Assembly (NCBI RefSeq): GCF_014268585.2
Contig: NZ_CP077092.1
Span: forward strand, 5,803,501-5,867,500
DNA length: 64,000 nt
Direction of reading: 5' to 3'
Source: Pseudomonas iranensis
Lineage (GTDB): Bacteria; Pseudomonadota; Gammaproteobacteria; Pseudomonadales; Pseudomonadaceae
The notes below the pieces were generated by a model. It did not search any database, was not told the origin of the DNA, and worked only from the letters and a program-made list of their open reading frames with translations. Position numbers and translations under genes: made by a program. Positions 8,301-15,639 of this stretch are shown piece after piece. Numbering within the stretch: position 1 is the stretch's first letter; every line of letters begins with the position of its first letter.

Positions 8301-10226
8301 GTCAAGGCGCTGAACATCGGTCACCGATATGCGCAGGATGTGCTCGACAAACACCTCGCTCCGCAGGCCGCCACCACCGAAGGCCAAGCCTTGCAAAAAG
8401 CCTGGATGGCGACTCAGGCGGCGACACTTGGCTACGCGGCCTTGTTCGCACGGTTGAGCCCGGACGCATACAGCACGGTGTTGCACAGCGACAATAGGCA
8501 AAAGACTGCCGCCGCATGGATGTCGGCAGTTCTGTCTTCTCCAGATCCCGAGAAACGCGTCCAGGTCGATGGGCAAGCGGTCATAGCCAACGCTCTGGTG
8601 GTCAATCCCACCGGTAATGCCCCCGATGGCCGCGGCGGGCAAAGCGTGAACGGCGTGTTGATTCTGTCCGCAGCCAACACCGACTTGCGAGTGCTGTATA
8701 CCCCGAGCGCGCCTGATGGCATGGACCTGCGCGAACTCGCCAGCGAAACCGACTTGCCCCGACTGATGCGTGGCGCCGCCTGGCAGACTTGGCTCCAGGC
8801 AAGATTACCGCCCAAAACCCGCCTGCTCAATCACCGCCTCGTCGCTTATACAGGCGATGTGTTTGCCGGGCTTTATCGGCAAAACTATCTTCACCTGCTA
8901 GCCAGGACCAACGCTGAAAGCGTGACTAATGAAGAATTGCTTGACCAGTCTCGGTTCAACCAGGTGATGTTTGGGATCGAGGTGGTGACCACGGTACTGG
9001 GCGCTTTGCCCTGGAGCGGACAGATGGCTTCATCCGCGATGAAATGGCTGGGCGGAGTGGGTCGCAGCACCGTCCATGCCCTGCGTAGCCTGGGACAAAA
9101 CGTCGCCGGGCTGATTGTCCGTCGCGGGGCGGCAAATCGAACATTGATCGAAGTCGCAACGGCCACCACTCAGCTCACCGGCGTTGCTCGCGCCACAGGT
9201 ATCGGCATCAAACCGCTGCAGTTGCTGATCAGACCGGCCGAAAGCACAACACTGGCGGACCTGACGGGCTACCAGAAAGCCTTTCTCCAGGAAAACTCCC
9301 GTCTGGCAGTCGCGGGCGGTATTCCCGCCGGTTCATCTCTGGCCGAAGGTTCGGGCATCTATCGCACCCCATCCAATATCTTGCTGGTACGCAGCACCGG
9401 TGCGAAAGGTGAAGAGCAGGTATTGCGCATTCAGAACTCATTCAATCTCTACGATCCCAATGGGTTGGTTGCCCCCGTGCTGACACCGAGTGGAGCGCTC
9501 ACCTCTTTTCGGCTACGCAGGATGACCAATCAGCTCTGGACACTCGATACGCTGAATCGGCTACCTGGAGGCGCACCCAAGGCCGATAGCAGGGTCGTCA
9601 AGGCGCTCAGGGAATGGGATGCACGAATCACTGCCAATGCTCAGTCCGCAAATCCCTTGCATACTCTCGACCCCGTACCCTTTTTCAACGAGCGCAACAT
9701 TCCGGCACGGAGCTGGAACAAATTCGTGAAAAAAAACACTGGAGAAATCAATACGCTCGGCTACTCGATGCTCAGGCCCGGACAATACGAGAGGCTGACG
9801 GACGAGCTTTTTCAGATATGGCTTTCCATGAATCAACCCACCAGGGAGGCTGCGGAGACGTTCGCCAGTACTCACCGCCTTCACCCGTTGATGTGGAGCA
9901 AGTTCGTGACAAAAAAAGGCGAGCTGACCGTCCCAGGTACTATCCGGGCTATAAAGCTGCAAAAAGGTCCCGAGGGTAAATACACGAACATCACGGACCA
10001 GCACTTTCGCGACTGGTACCAGCTTTCTCTGCAATCGGAAAACCGGAACCGATACGCCACCGTCAAGTTCGCACTCGATAACGATATCCATGCTCAATCA
10101 TGGATGAAGTACGTCAACGCCAAAGGCGAATTCAGGATGACGGTTCCAACGGTGGCCGATCGCGTCAACCGGCTGGGGCTGATACAGAATCTGCCGCAAG
10201 CGGGGCCATCCGGCTCTGCAACCTGA
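5343..10226 (+). CDS. Giant dermonecrotic-toxin-like (DUF6543-type) protein
   Basis: A 1627-residue protein resembling the large Pseudomonas proteins annotated as DUF6543 or dermonecrotic toxin domain proteins; that link is from memory and by general look. No signal peptide is seen. Three diverged modules, each with a VLYTP motif (residues about 290, 697 and 1117), recur at roughly 410-residue spacing. Residues about 1215-1270 contain Ala/Gly-rich hydrophobic stretches (FGIEVVTTVLGALPW, SLGQNVAGLIVRRGA) that could insert into a membrane. The last 180 residues hold three repeats around SWNKFV, MWSKFV and SWMKYV. AAGGA lies seven bases before a GTG at 5340 and ten before the ATG at 5343; either may be used. 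No immunity gene is obvious, and the DUF6124 gene is convergent. The enzymatic activity, if any, is unknown. Confidence 0.65.
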   Translation: MTPPLDSAEDTLRRLALCATAIKHLLDAQPTLATVMAAHLRKGLAALVPENPPDPDAVFLNEYVYDRPAPDAPGGAARVRRLTRTRNLTQALHEAIVSQKIPTALEKEPPTGLVDRAVGFYPHAYDTGRDNEITALQVAAVNTLIRDLQEDSSLLYWRALDVFWSSPHATTGALTVLEAVSQKQRVMFRLEADLKLHDARQQLIQAEQALQKKPGDQSLQTTADNIRTHLQVMTEGRQLIENLVLHETTRTATPAQVVSITLHSSDEPEWSALLSGCFIITERLHGTRPTVLYTPQFGVEVFEHFNAMENFLRRRLVADPEKMLLLDNVAFNNRTRASEEMKQGQRLRYTAVTDDVFNAFLKKRRQQQDAEVDHALSGSPVTFDALTKQLQTALTLPLNGSPDLLARLPVSAEPTKVTALAHTLPDAEQQTRLIQQWNALNQQIGDVLEEQKHPCLKNALSSLLNETFAQLPADIEPAALYVTRYRTGADGLRQFESSRPLLEALRALLLWENAKLPAEEHEAGPQAEADPVSEGVFSSPTVCDEAEQIVQNGSLTQLADALQARMTEQVRDYWQTPLAAELACPQARLIDLHRQALNVQACLRSADQTLSPQAKLLIDRALGFPTLARREAHFKPGARPGIYRLTVNTASAEGARLAGSFILTSNDGSSPVLPHWPYGHKSLSTLGLSGSSGAGLVVLYTPQQGFEELPNLQALRDMLVARINAGDEVGKLFASGLPLAVQHMKSGLWGSDLRSTFAPIEDDFVADGIQTLLDKQQSDIDTLMGLAHGESDREGNARPQMLELLDMAGAFMARNRLLLDHWQADWEKRLSQADRTALQNLARTAGEKQLQLSQQWKALVPTIAEYAKAQVLLKIRAFLAEKGADERVRAAYPEGIDPDQTLVIRTTRTRVGAGIQSGFASVHESVASTRMSLTNLLLKNNQPWQKSLSWSEEHLLEATLTTSKGVWVRDANGKAVTLDKQCLEQWVKALNIGHRYAQDVLDKHLAPQAATTEGQALQKAWMATQAATLGYAALFARLSPDAYSTVLHSDNRQKTAAAWMSAVLSSPDPEKRVQVDGQAVIANALVVNPTGNAPDGRGGQSVNGVLILSAANTDLRVLYTPSAPDGMDLRELASETDLPRLMRGAAWQTWLQARLPPKTRLLNHRLVAYTGDVFAGLYRQNYLHLLARTNAESVTNEELLDQSRFNQVMFGIEVVTTVLGALPWSGQMASSAMKWLGGVGRSTVHALRSLGQNVAGLIVRRGAANRTLIEVATATTQLTGVARATGIGIKPLQLLIRPAESTTLADLTGYQKAFLQENSRLAVAGGIPAGSSLAEGSGIYRTPSNILLVRSTGAKGEEQVLRIQNSFNLYDPNGLVAPVLTPSGALTSFRLRRMTNQLWTLDTLNRLPGGAPKADSRVVKALREWDARITANAQSANPLHTLDPVPFFNERNIPARSWNKFVKKNTGEINTLGYSMLRPGQYERLTDELFQIWLSMNQPTREAAETFASTHRLHPLMWSKFVTKKGELTVPGTIRAIKLQKGPEGKYTNITDQHFRDWYQLSLQSENRNRYATVKFALDNDIHAQSWMKYVNAKGEFRMTVPTVADRVNRLGLIQNLPQAGPSGSAT

Positions 10227-10248
10227 CGAGTGATAGGGTCGAGTTGCT

Positions 10249-10279
10249 GCGGGCGCACTCGTTACGGGAGTGTGCCCGC
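10249..10279. terminator. Hairpin between the giant gene and DUF6124 gene
   Basis: GCGGGCGCACTC (10249-10260) pairs with GAGTGTGCCCGC (10268-10279) in a 12-bp stem with one G-T pair. It lies between convergent genes but has no T tract. It could be a terminator aid or a lone REP-like palindrome. Confidence 0.45.
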
Positions 10280-10354
10280 TCGCGATGACGGAGGATATTG
10301 AGCCTGTTTGCCGACTGACTCACTGCGATCGCCAGCAGGCCCAGTCCGGCAAAC

Positions 10355-10726
10355 TCAGCTGGGCGCCGCAGACTGTGCCACTTCGACGTTATCCAGCACC
10401 CGGTTCACCGCCAGCTCCGCCAGCATGATGATCTGCGCAATCGCCAGAATCGTATGGCGCTGCGGGCTCTCGACATGCGCGGCAATGTCACTGGTCATGA
10501 CGCTCGCCGATGCAAGGGATTCACAGGCGTGGGCCAGCAGGCTCTCGTTGTCCATATCACCGACGATCTGGAACATCGCACTGGGGGTGCGCGGCTTTTG
10601 CCCGCTGCCGTTCGGTTTCAGGTAATGATCGAGCGCACGTTCGGCGGCGTCGTGCAGCTTTCTGGAGTCGAGGGATTCGTAGGGGGAGGTTTCGGTTTCA
10701 GGCGGATTGGGTGTGGGTTTGATCAT
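10355..10726 (-). CDS. DUF6124 family protein (copy A)
   Basis: A 123-residue protein of unknown function in the family I recall as DUF6124 (earlier grouped with DUF3077), common in Pseudomonas. The N terminus is Pro-rich and probably disordered (MIKPTPNPPETETSPYES), followed by a helix KLHDAAERALDHYL and a C-terminal helical region with SLLAHACESLASASVMTSDI and ILAIAQIIMLAELAVNRVLD. It has no signal peptide or catalytic motif that I can see. A close paralogue is at 56012-56377, with identical stretches AERALDHYL and AVNRVLD. TTGGAG seven bases before the ATG is the ribosome-binding site, and this is the very sequence that can be paired by the leader RNA at 10735-10856. Confidence 0.8.
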   Translation of the reverse strand: MIKPTPNPPETETSPYESLDSRKLHDAAERALDHYLKPNGSGQKPRTPSAMFQIVGDMDNESLLAHACESLASASVMTSDIAAHVESPQRHTILAIAQIIMLAELAVNRVLDNVEVAQSAAPS

Positions 10727-10734
10727 CGTGAAAC

Positions 10735-10856
10735 TCCAAGTGATGCATTGAGCTGCCACTGATCGCTGCGACGCGATGGAAGGAGGCAGCTGTACGCGGG
10801 GTCGCAGACCGGATCACTTGGAAACCCGGCATACCCGAGGGTATTCCGCGCACAGC
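10735..10856 (-). promoter_or_regulatory. Candidate structured leader RNA of DUF6124 gene A
   Basis: On the minus strand, helix P1 pairs GCTGTGCGC (10848-10856) with GCGTACAGC (10789-10797). Inside it is hairpin P2, ATACC-CTCG-GGTAT (in 10828-10847). Strand a, TCCAAGTGAT (10813-10822), is perfectly complementary to ATCACTTGGA (10735-10744), which contains the ribosome-binding site. Strand b, CTGCGAC (10801-10807), is perfectly complementary to GTCGCAG (10766-10772). Strands a and b lie inside P1 and their partners outside it, so the fold is a pseudoknot or a switch between alternatives. The second DUF6124 gene has the same arrangement with different paired sequences. Confidence 0.6.
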
Positions 10857-11137
10857 CACCATCGACCGAACAACAAAACCGAGGCGTTGTGATTCGGGGC
10901 GGCGATTATGCACCAAGAGAGAGAACGGACTGCGACGCCCGGCCGCTGAATTTGCAGTGACCTGTAGAGCCTGTCCACCGCGCTTCCGACGAACAACCGA
11001 CGCAACATGTCGGAAATCTCCACCTCAGACGCCGCGTCTGTAGGACGAGCTTTTAAACATGCGGGCCGCTGCCTTGGGGAAATGTCGCGTATACGCGACT
11101 TTGAGGAGCAAATGTCACGGCAGCGGTACACCGCTTA
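10857..11137. other. Intergenic stretch with a perfect 16-bp palindrome
   Basis: No convincing gene lies here. The clearest element is the perfect palindrome GTCGCGTATACGCGAC at 11084-11099, followed by GAGGAG and an ATG (11112) opening a 22-codon frame that runs into the convergent hipA end. The stretch should also contain the promoter of DUF6124 gene A, but I could not fix it. Confidence 0.4.
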
Positions 11138-12424
11138 TCATTTATCAGACTTTTCTTTTCTGCCGCCTGATAAAGGATGACGCTTCAAACCTGAACCGAC
11201 CGAGTCATTCAACGCAACCATGCGCCCGGTGTCCCATTCGCGTTGCATCCCTGCAAACAATTCAACGTCTATCCGTGGTCGGTGAATCAAAAGCGCCTGA
11301 CTCATTGCCTCGGCTATCCGTTCGACGATCAGTGCTGGCTTATCCACAGCGCAGTGTTTACGACCAAACTCAATCAATTGCTGACGATCCGGATAAGCTT
11401 TGGCCTTGTTCATCTTGATGGCGAGAGTACGGTCAACCAGCGATCGCCCGGTCCTGGGGTTGTAGTTCTCGTATACGGTGGTGGTAGTGACATCGTATAC
11501 CGGCGCCAACTGCACCGTTTCAGTGGCCGCAGGGTGCGTGTAGGTCACTCCGAAGTTTTTCAAATGCGCATCGCCGTTACGCACCATGACTGAAAGACAA
11601 ACGGATGAAAAAAATCGCTCCAGTTCTCGTATCGGGTCGGCATGCCTGCATACCTGACGGATCACTGCAGCAAGGGTTTCGTAGCTCTGCGAATATTTAT
11701 AGTTATCGTGGGGATCCTTGTTTAACCCCAGCAGTACCGCCATGTCTTCAAAGCCAAGGCGATCAGACGCCGTCAGATCAAAACGCTCCATGACAAACAG
11801 CTCACCGTTATCGGAGAGCCAGAAAGGCGGCGTGTGCAGTCCAGCCAGCCGCGCTGCTTCCAGACAAAGAAACTCGTTTTGAGCCAGGTGCTCATACTCT
11901 TCCGCTCCTGATTTGACAATAAGGTCGGAGCTGATCATGGTTTTTCGACTACCAGTCAGTTTGTCCAGATCGGGCACCAGAACCTTGGGCTGAACACCTG
12001 AAATGCCCGACTCGAAGTAGGTTTCTACCAGAAAACCGAAAACATGCTGAGAGGTCTCCGCCGACAGGATCTCCCGCAGGCCGACCTGCGCACGAACAGA
12101 GCCTGGAGGTTCTATTGGATTCTCATACGTGAGGCGACCGATCTGATTACCGCCAATCACGGACAACAGGCGCATTTCATCCACTTGCATATGCTTGGCC
12201 ATGCGCCGCTTGATTTGGTCAGCCAGATATCCCTCAGGCACATTCATATCGAAGATGGGCTGCAATATGCTGCTCACCGACGGTGTCGGGTCATAGGGCA
12301 TGACCAGGGAAACTTCCCTAAGGGGCGACGCTAACTGGTAAGCGAAAGAAAACTGCGAACCTTTGGACAACTCGCCCGAATGGCCCTGAGGCGTCATGAC
12401 ATCCAGTCGTTTCACCTTACTCAT
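11138..12424 (-). CDS. HipA-family toxin kinase
   Basis: A 428-residue HipA-type serine/threonine kinase, the toxin of a hipBA-like module; characterised relatives phosphorylate translation factors such as glutamyl-tRNA synthetase. Visible motifs are the Gly-rich activation/ATP loop GISGVQPKVLV, the catalytic NGDAHLKN and the metal-binding APVYDVTTTT. The domain order, an N-terminal subdomain followed by the kinase C-lobe, and the length fit the family (about 400-440). The start ATG at 12424 overlaps the hipB stop (ATGATGA context); GGAG sits four bases before it, and an ATG one codon earlier is too close to that box. Translational coupling to the antitoxin is therefore expected. Confidence 0.88.
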   Translation of the reverse strand: MSKVKRLDVMTPQGHSGELSKGSQFSFAYQLASPLREVSLVMPYDPTPSVSSILQPIFDMNVPEGYLADQIKRRMAKHMQVDEMRLLSVIGGNQIGRLTYENPIEPPGSVRAQVGLREILSAETSQHVFGFLVETYFESGISGVQPKVLVPDLDKLTGSRKTMISSDLIVKSGAEEYEHLAQNEFLCLEAARLAGLHTPPFWLSDNGELFVMERFDLTASDRLGFEDMAVLLGLNKDPHDNYKYSQSYETLAAVIRQVCRHADPIRELERFFSSVCLSVMVRNGDAHLKNFGVTYTHPAATETVQLAPVYDVTTTTVYENYNPRTGRSLVDRTLAIKMNKAKAYPDRQQLIEFGRKHCAVDKPALIVERIAEAMSQALLIHRPRIDVELFAGMQREWDTGRMVALNDSVGSGLKRHPLSGGRKEKSDK

Positions 12425-12680
12425 CATGCTCCACCAATTCGGCGAGTGATTTGAGATCGATTCGGTTATCGACAATCTCCAACGCCATGCCTAACGCGGC
12501 AATAACTCTAAACACCGTATAAAAAGCGACGTTTTCGCCTGCTTCGAGATCGATTATGGTTTTGCGGCTGCAATGAGCCCTATGCGCAAGCAGCGCCTGA
12601 CTGTAGCCCTTGGCTTTGCGCAATTGGCGAATACGCTGGGCAAACGTTGCTGGATTATCGAGAAGCAAAATGTCACCCAT
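12417..12680 (-). CDS. HipB-like antitoxin, XRE-family HTH
   Basis: An 87-residue XRE-type DNA-binding protein, the likely antitoxin and autorepressor of the adjoining HipA. The helix-turn-helix is in FAQRIRQLRKAKGYSQALLA then HRAHCSRKTIIDLEAGENVA, followed by a short tail (LEIVDNRIDLKSLAELVEHDE). The chosen start MGDILLLDN fits the beginning of the helix bundle; the longer frame upstream runs through the operator region. It overlaps hipA by eight bases. A 64-bp symmetric element (12668-12731) covers its start codon and promoter zone, as expected for autoregulation. Confidence 0.88.
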   Translation of the reverse strand: MGDILLLDNPATFAQRIRQLRKAKGYSQALLAHRAHCSRKTIIDLEAGENVAFYTVFRVIAALGMALEIVDNRIDLKSLAELVEHDE

Positions 12681-12731
12681 ATCGGACTTAAAATAGGTTA
12701 ACGCTAGTAAAGTCCACTTTGGGTGACATTT
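12668..12731. promoter_or_regulatory. Symmetric operator candidate of the hipBA-like operon
   Basis: Three inverted blocks share the centre at 12699.5: AAATGTCACCC (12668-12678) with GGGTGACATTT (12721-12731); GGACTT (12684-12689) with AAGTCC (12710-12715); and central GTTAAC. The left outer block includes the hipB start codon. Spacing between outer and inner blocks is five bases on each side. An AT-rich segment between the blocks could hold the promoter. Confidence 0.6.
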
Positions 12732-12779
12732 CAAGAAAAAGGATGCCGATGTCTCGTCACAACGTTTCCGCCACAAAAA

Positions 12780-12786
12780 ACCCGCC
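12780..12786 (-). terminator. fba terminator, arm separated by the IS
   Basis: ACCCGCC (12780-12786) pairs with GGCGGGT (14397-14403). Without the IS and one TCTC copy, the two arms would form a 7-bp stem with a 4-base loop, flanked by an A run (12775-12780) that reads as a U tract on the minus strand. This is the natural terminator of fba (stop at 14432), now split by 1.6 kb. Confidence 0.75.
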
Positions 12787-12831
12787 TCTCCAGACTGTGT
12801 GAAAACCTAGCAATCTGCGCAGCGCTCAAAG

Positions 12832-12866
12832 AAAATGCTCCGTATCGAAAGATACGGAGCATTTTT
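12832..12866 (+). promoter_or_regulatory. IS 5' hairpin masking the transposase ribosome-binding site
   Basis: A 15-bp perfect stem with a GAAA loop ends in a T run five bases before the transposase ATG. The only GGAG box (12856-12859) lies in its 3' arm. It should act as a terminator for incoming transcription and as a translational block on read-through messages. Confidence 0.7.
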
Positions 12867-12870
12867 CGTT

Positions 12871-14295
12871 ATGGCCTACATCCAGGGACAGTCCCGCAGC
12901 CAGATCAGCCTGTTTCCGGTCTCGCTGGAAGAGTTGATCCCCGAGGATCACCTCGTTCGCGTTATCGATCTTTACGTTGCCAAGCTGGATCTGGCTCGAC
13001 TGGGCTTTGATAAAGCACTTCCCAAAAGCACCGGCCGTCCCTCTTACGATCCAGCGGATCAGCTCAAACTCTACCTCTACGGCTATTTCCAGCGGATTCG
13101 CTCATCACGACGGCTCGAAGCCGAGTGCCAGCGCAACGTCGAAGTGATGTGGCTGATCAATCGACTCAAGCCTGATTTCAAGACCATCGCCGATTTCCGT
13201 AAAGACAACAAAGCTGCTTTCATCGCGACGTGCCGGGCCTTCGTGCAGTTTTGCCGCTCAGCGGGGCTGATAACCGGCGAGTTGGTGGCCATTGATGGCA
13301 GCAAATTTCAGGCGGTCGCCTCTTCACGGCGTCATATGAATTTGAAGCGGCTCCAACATCAAGAGCAGAAGCTGGAGAAGCGCATCGCCCACTATTTGGC
13401 AGAGCTGGACGAGGCAGATAAAACCGAAGCCGGCGAGAAGAGTGACCGCAATGCAATCAAGGCGACTTTGGCGCAACTTAAAGTCAGGCATTCCAATAAC
13501 TTGACGTGCCAGGCGCTGATGAAATCCATGGAGCTTGAGCAATTCAATACCCACGAAAGCGATGCGCGAATGCTGCGAACGCACAAAGGGCCTCGGGTCG
13601 GGTACAACGTGCAGACAGCCGTGGACGCTGAAAACTGCATGATCGTGCATCATGAAGTGACTCAGGACAGCGATGATCGCAAGCAACTTGAACCGATGGC
13701 CAAGGCCGCCAAGGAACAACTTTCACAAGATGAACTGACGGTCACCGCGGATGCGGGCTACTCCAATGGCAAGCAGTTCCAGGCATGTGAGGATGAGAAC
13801 ATCACGGCTTATGTGCCTGTGGCGCGATCACTCAACTCCTGCGGCAAGGAGCAGATATTTTTCGATCGAACAGCATTTGCCTACGATGCGTCGCAAGATC
13901 GATATCAATGCCCTGCCGGAAAATGGCTGATCTTTAAGCAGATCAGCAACAAAGGCCGGATCTACCAAGCGAAGGTCAGCGACTGCGCAAGCTGCCCGAT
14001 TAAAGCGAAGTGCACCGACGCCAAACGCCGATACATCTCGCGCCATCTGCACGAACAGGCTTTCGAGCGAATGGAGCAGCGAATGCAGGCACATCCCGAA
14101 ATGATGGTCAGTCGACGATCCATCGTCGAACATCCCTTCGGCAACCTTAAACAGTGGTTATTTGGTAACGCTCGCTTCTTGCTGCGACAGCTTGAAGGCG
14201 CGAGAGCTGAAATGGCCTTGGCGGTGAACGCCTACAACCTGAAAAGAGCAATTAACGTGTTGGGCGTGCGCCAGATGATGGCGCTGATGGGCTGA
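12871..14295 (+). CDS. IS1182-family transposase
   Basis: A 474-residue DDE transposase of the IS1182 family. It begins MAYIQGQSRSQISLFPVSLE, contains the family-typical YDPADQLKLYLYGYFQRIRS, an acidic catalytic start ELVAIDGSKF, the central DAGYSNGKQF and the C-terminal region SIVEHPFGNLKQWLFG with the final acidic residue. A cysteine-rich part (CASCPIKAKC) lies before it. Length is normal, and no frameshift is seen. The start is at the ATG right after the 5' hairpin; the in-frame codons upstream run through the hairpin. Confidence 0.93.
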   Translation: MAYIQGQSRSQISLFPVSLEELIPEDHLVRVIDLYVAKLDLARLGFDKALPKSTGRPSYDPADQLKLYLYGYFQRIRSSRRLEAECQRNVEVMWLINRLKPDFKTIADFRKDNKAAFIATCRAFVQFCRSAGLITGELVAIDGSKFQAVASSRRHMNLKRLQHQEQKLEKRIAHYLAELDEADKTEAGEKSDRNAIKATLAQLKVRHSNNLTCQALMKSMELEQFNTHESDARMLRTHKGPRVGYNVQTAVDAENCMIVHHEVTQDSDDRKQLEPMAKAAKEQLSQDELTVTADAGYSNGKQFQACEDENITAYVPVARSLNSCGKEQIFFDRTAFAYDASQDRYQCPAGKWLIFKQISNKGRIYQAKVSDCASCPIKAKCTDAKRRYISRHLHEQAFERMEQRMQAHPEMMVSRRSIVEHPFGNLKQWLFGNARFLLRQLEGARAEMALAVNAYNLKRAINVLGVRQMMALMG

Positions 14296-14327
14296 AACGC
14301 CTTTTTTCGTTTGCTGTGAGCACAAAA

Positions 14328-14358
14328 GCAAACGCCCCGAACAAGTCGGGGCGTTTGC
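14328..14358. terminator. Hairpin at the 3' end of the IS
   Basis: GCAAACGCCCCGA and TCGGGGCGTTTGC form a perfect 13-bp stem around ACAAG, 32 bases after the transposase stop. There is only a short T run within the stem. It probably ends the transposase transcript and shields the element from minus-strand read-through. Confidence 0.6.
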
Positions 14359-14431
14359 TGGAACCACCATCAGTGCGTTTTCACACAGTCTGTCTCGGCG
14401 GGTTTCTTTTCAATCAGCTCAACACTCAGGC

Positions 14432-15496
14432 TCAGTTGACCTTCGCGTTCAACTCACCCTTCAGATAACGCTGGTACATCGCTTCGAGCGAGATCGGCTT
14501 GATCTTCGAAGCATTACCGGCAGTACCAAACGCTTCATAACGCGCAATACACACATCACGCATTGCAGTCACAGTGGCGCCGAAGAATTTACGTGGGTCG
14601 AATTCGCTCGGGTTGGTGGCCATCAGGCGACGCATTGCGCCGGTGGACGCCAGACGCAGGTCGGTGTCGATGTTGACCTTGCGCACGCCGTGCTTGATGC
14701 CTTCGACGATTTCTTCAACCGGTACGCCGTAGGTTTCTTTGATGTCGCCGCCGTACTGGTTGATGATCGCCAGCCATTCTTGTGGCACGGAGGACGAGCC
14801 GTGCATCACCAGGTGGGTGTTCGGAATGCGCTTGTGGATCTCCTTGATGCGGTCGATCGCCAGCACGTCGCCGGTAGGTGGCTTGGTGAATTTGTAGGCG
14901 CCGTGGCTGGTGCCGATGGCGATGGCCAGGGCATCGACCTGGGTGCGTTTGACGAAGTCAGCGGCTTCTTCCGGGTCGGTCAGCATCTGGCTGTGATCCA
15001 GAACGCCTTCGGCGCCGATGCCGTCTTCTTCACCGGCCATACCGGTTTCCAGCGAACCCAGGCAGCCCAGCTCGCCTTCTACCGAAACGCCGCAGGCGTG
15101 CGCCATGGCGACGGTTTGCTGGGTAACGCGGACGTTGTAGTCGTAGTCGGTCGGGGTCTTGCCGTCTTCGCCCAGCGAGCCGTCCATCATCACCGAGCTG
15201 AAGCCCAGTTGAATCGAACGCTGGCAGACGTCAGGGCTGGTGCCGTGGTCCTGGTGCATGCACACCGGGATGTGCGGGAATTCTTCGATCGCGGCCAGGA
15301 TCAGGTGACGCAGGAATGGTGCGCCGGCGTATTTGCGGGCGCCGGCCGAAGCCTGGACGATCACCGGAGAGTCAGTCTTGTCAGCGGCTTCCATGATGGC
15401 GCGCATCTGCTCAAGGTTGTTGACGTTGAAAGCTGGAACGCCGTAGCCGAACTCGGCTGCGTGGTCCAGCATCTGGCGCATGCTGATAAGTGCCAT
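14432..15496 (-). CDS. fba: Fructose-bisphosphate aldolase, class II
   Basis: A 354-residue class II, Calvin-cycle-type aldolase that interconverts fructose-1,6-bisphosphate with dihydroxyacetone phosphate and glyceraldehyde-3-phosphate. Zinc-binding and active-site motifs are visible: [20 protein letters not shown], and [11 protein letters not shown]. Length fits the family. It is the last of a minus-strand carbon cluster (tktA, epd, pgk, two small lipoprotein genes, fba), though REPINs lie between several of them. Its terminator has been split by the IS1182 insertion. Confidence 0.97.
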   Translation of the reverse strand: MALISMRQMLDHAAEFGYGVPAFNVNNLEQMRAIMEAADKTDSPVIVQASAGARKYAGAPFLRHLILAAIEEFPHIPVCMHQDHGTSPDVCQRSIQLGFSSVMMDGSLGEDGKTPTDYDYNVRVTQQTVAMAHACGVSVEGELGCLGSLETGMAGEEDGIGAEGVLDHSQMLTDPEEAADFVKRTQVDALAIAIGTSHGAYKFTKPPTGDVLAIDRIKEIHKRIPNTHLVMHGSSSVPQEWLAIINQYGGDIKETYGVPVEEIVEGIKHGVRKVNIDTDLRLASTGAMRRLMATNPSEFDPRKFFGATVTAMRDVCIARYEAFGTAGNASKIKPISLEAMYQRYLKGELNAKVN

Positions 15497-15639
15497 TGTG
15501 TGTGTCTCTCCCGGTTGAGGGTCGTTGATCGTACCAGCCTGCCGGAGCGGCGGCGGCTATTCAAGTTAATGCAGATCGGGGGTTGAGGCCCGGACTGGTG
15601 ATTCGGTAAAGCCAATTCCTGATAACTACACAGATCCCC

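Larger units (their letters stand above)
12791..14392 (+). mobile_element. Complete IS1182-family insertion sequence
   Basis: The 1602-bp element is bounded by perfect 16-bp terminal inverted repeats, CAGACTGTGTGAAAAC at 12791-12806 and its complement at 14377-14392. It is flanked by the direct repeat TCTC (12787-12790 and 14393-14396), probably a 4-bp target duplication. It carries one transposase gene and two strong internal hairpins near its ends. The transposase is full length, so the element may be active. Confidence 0.9.

Noticed and set aside
10698..10916. Open frame on the minus strand through the DUF6124 A leader, starting MVHNRRPESQ
   Set aside because: Its similarity to a frame in the other leader is explained by the shared RNA elements; the reading frame is not kept between the copies.
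12417..12776. Longer hipB starting at 12776
   Set aside because: The extra 32 residues run through the symmetric operator and lack a ribosome-binding site; the helix-turn-helix family starts near MGDILLLDN.
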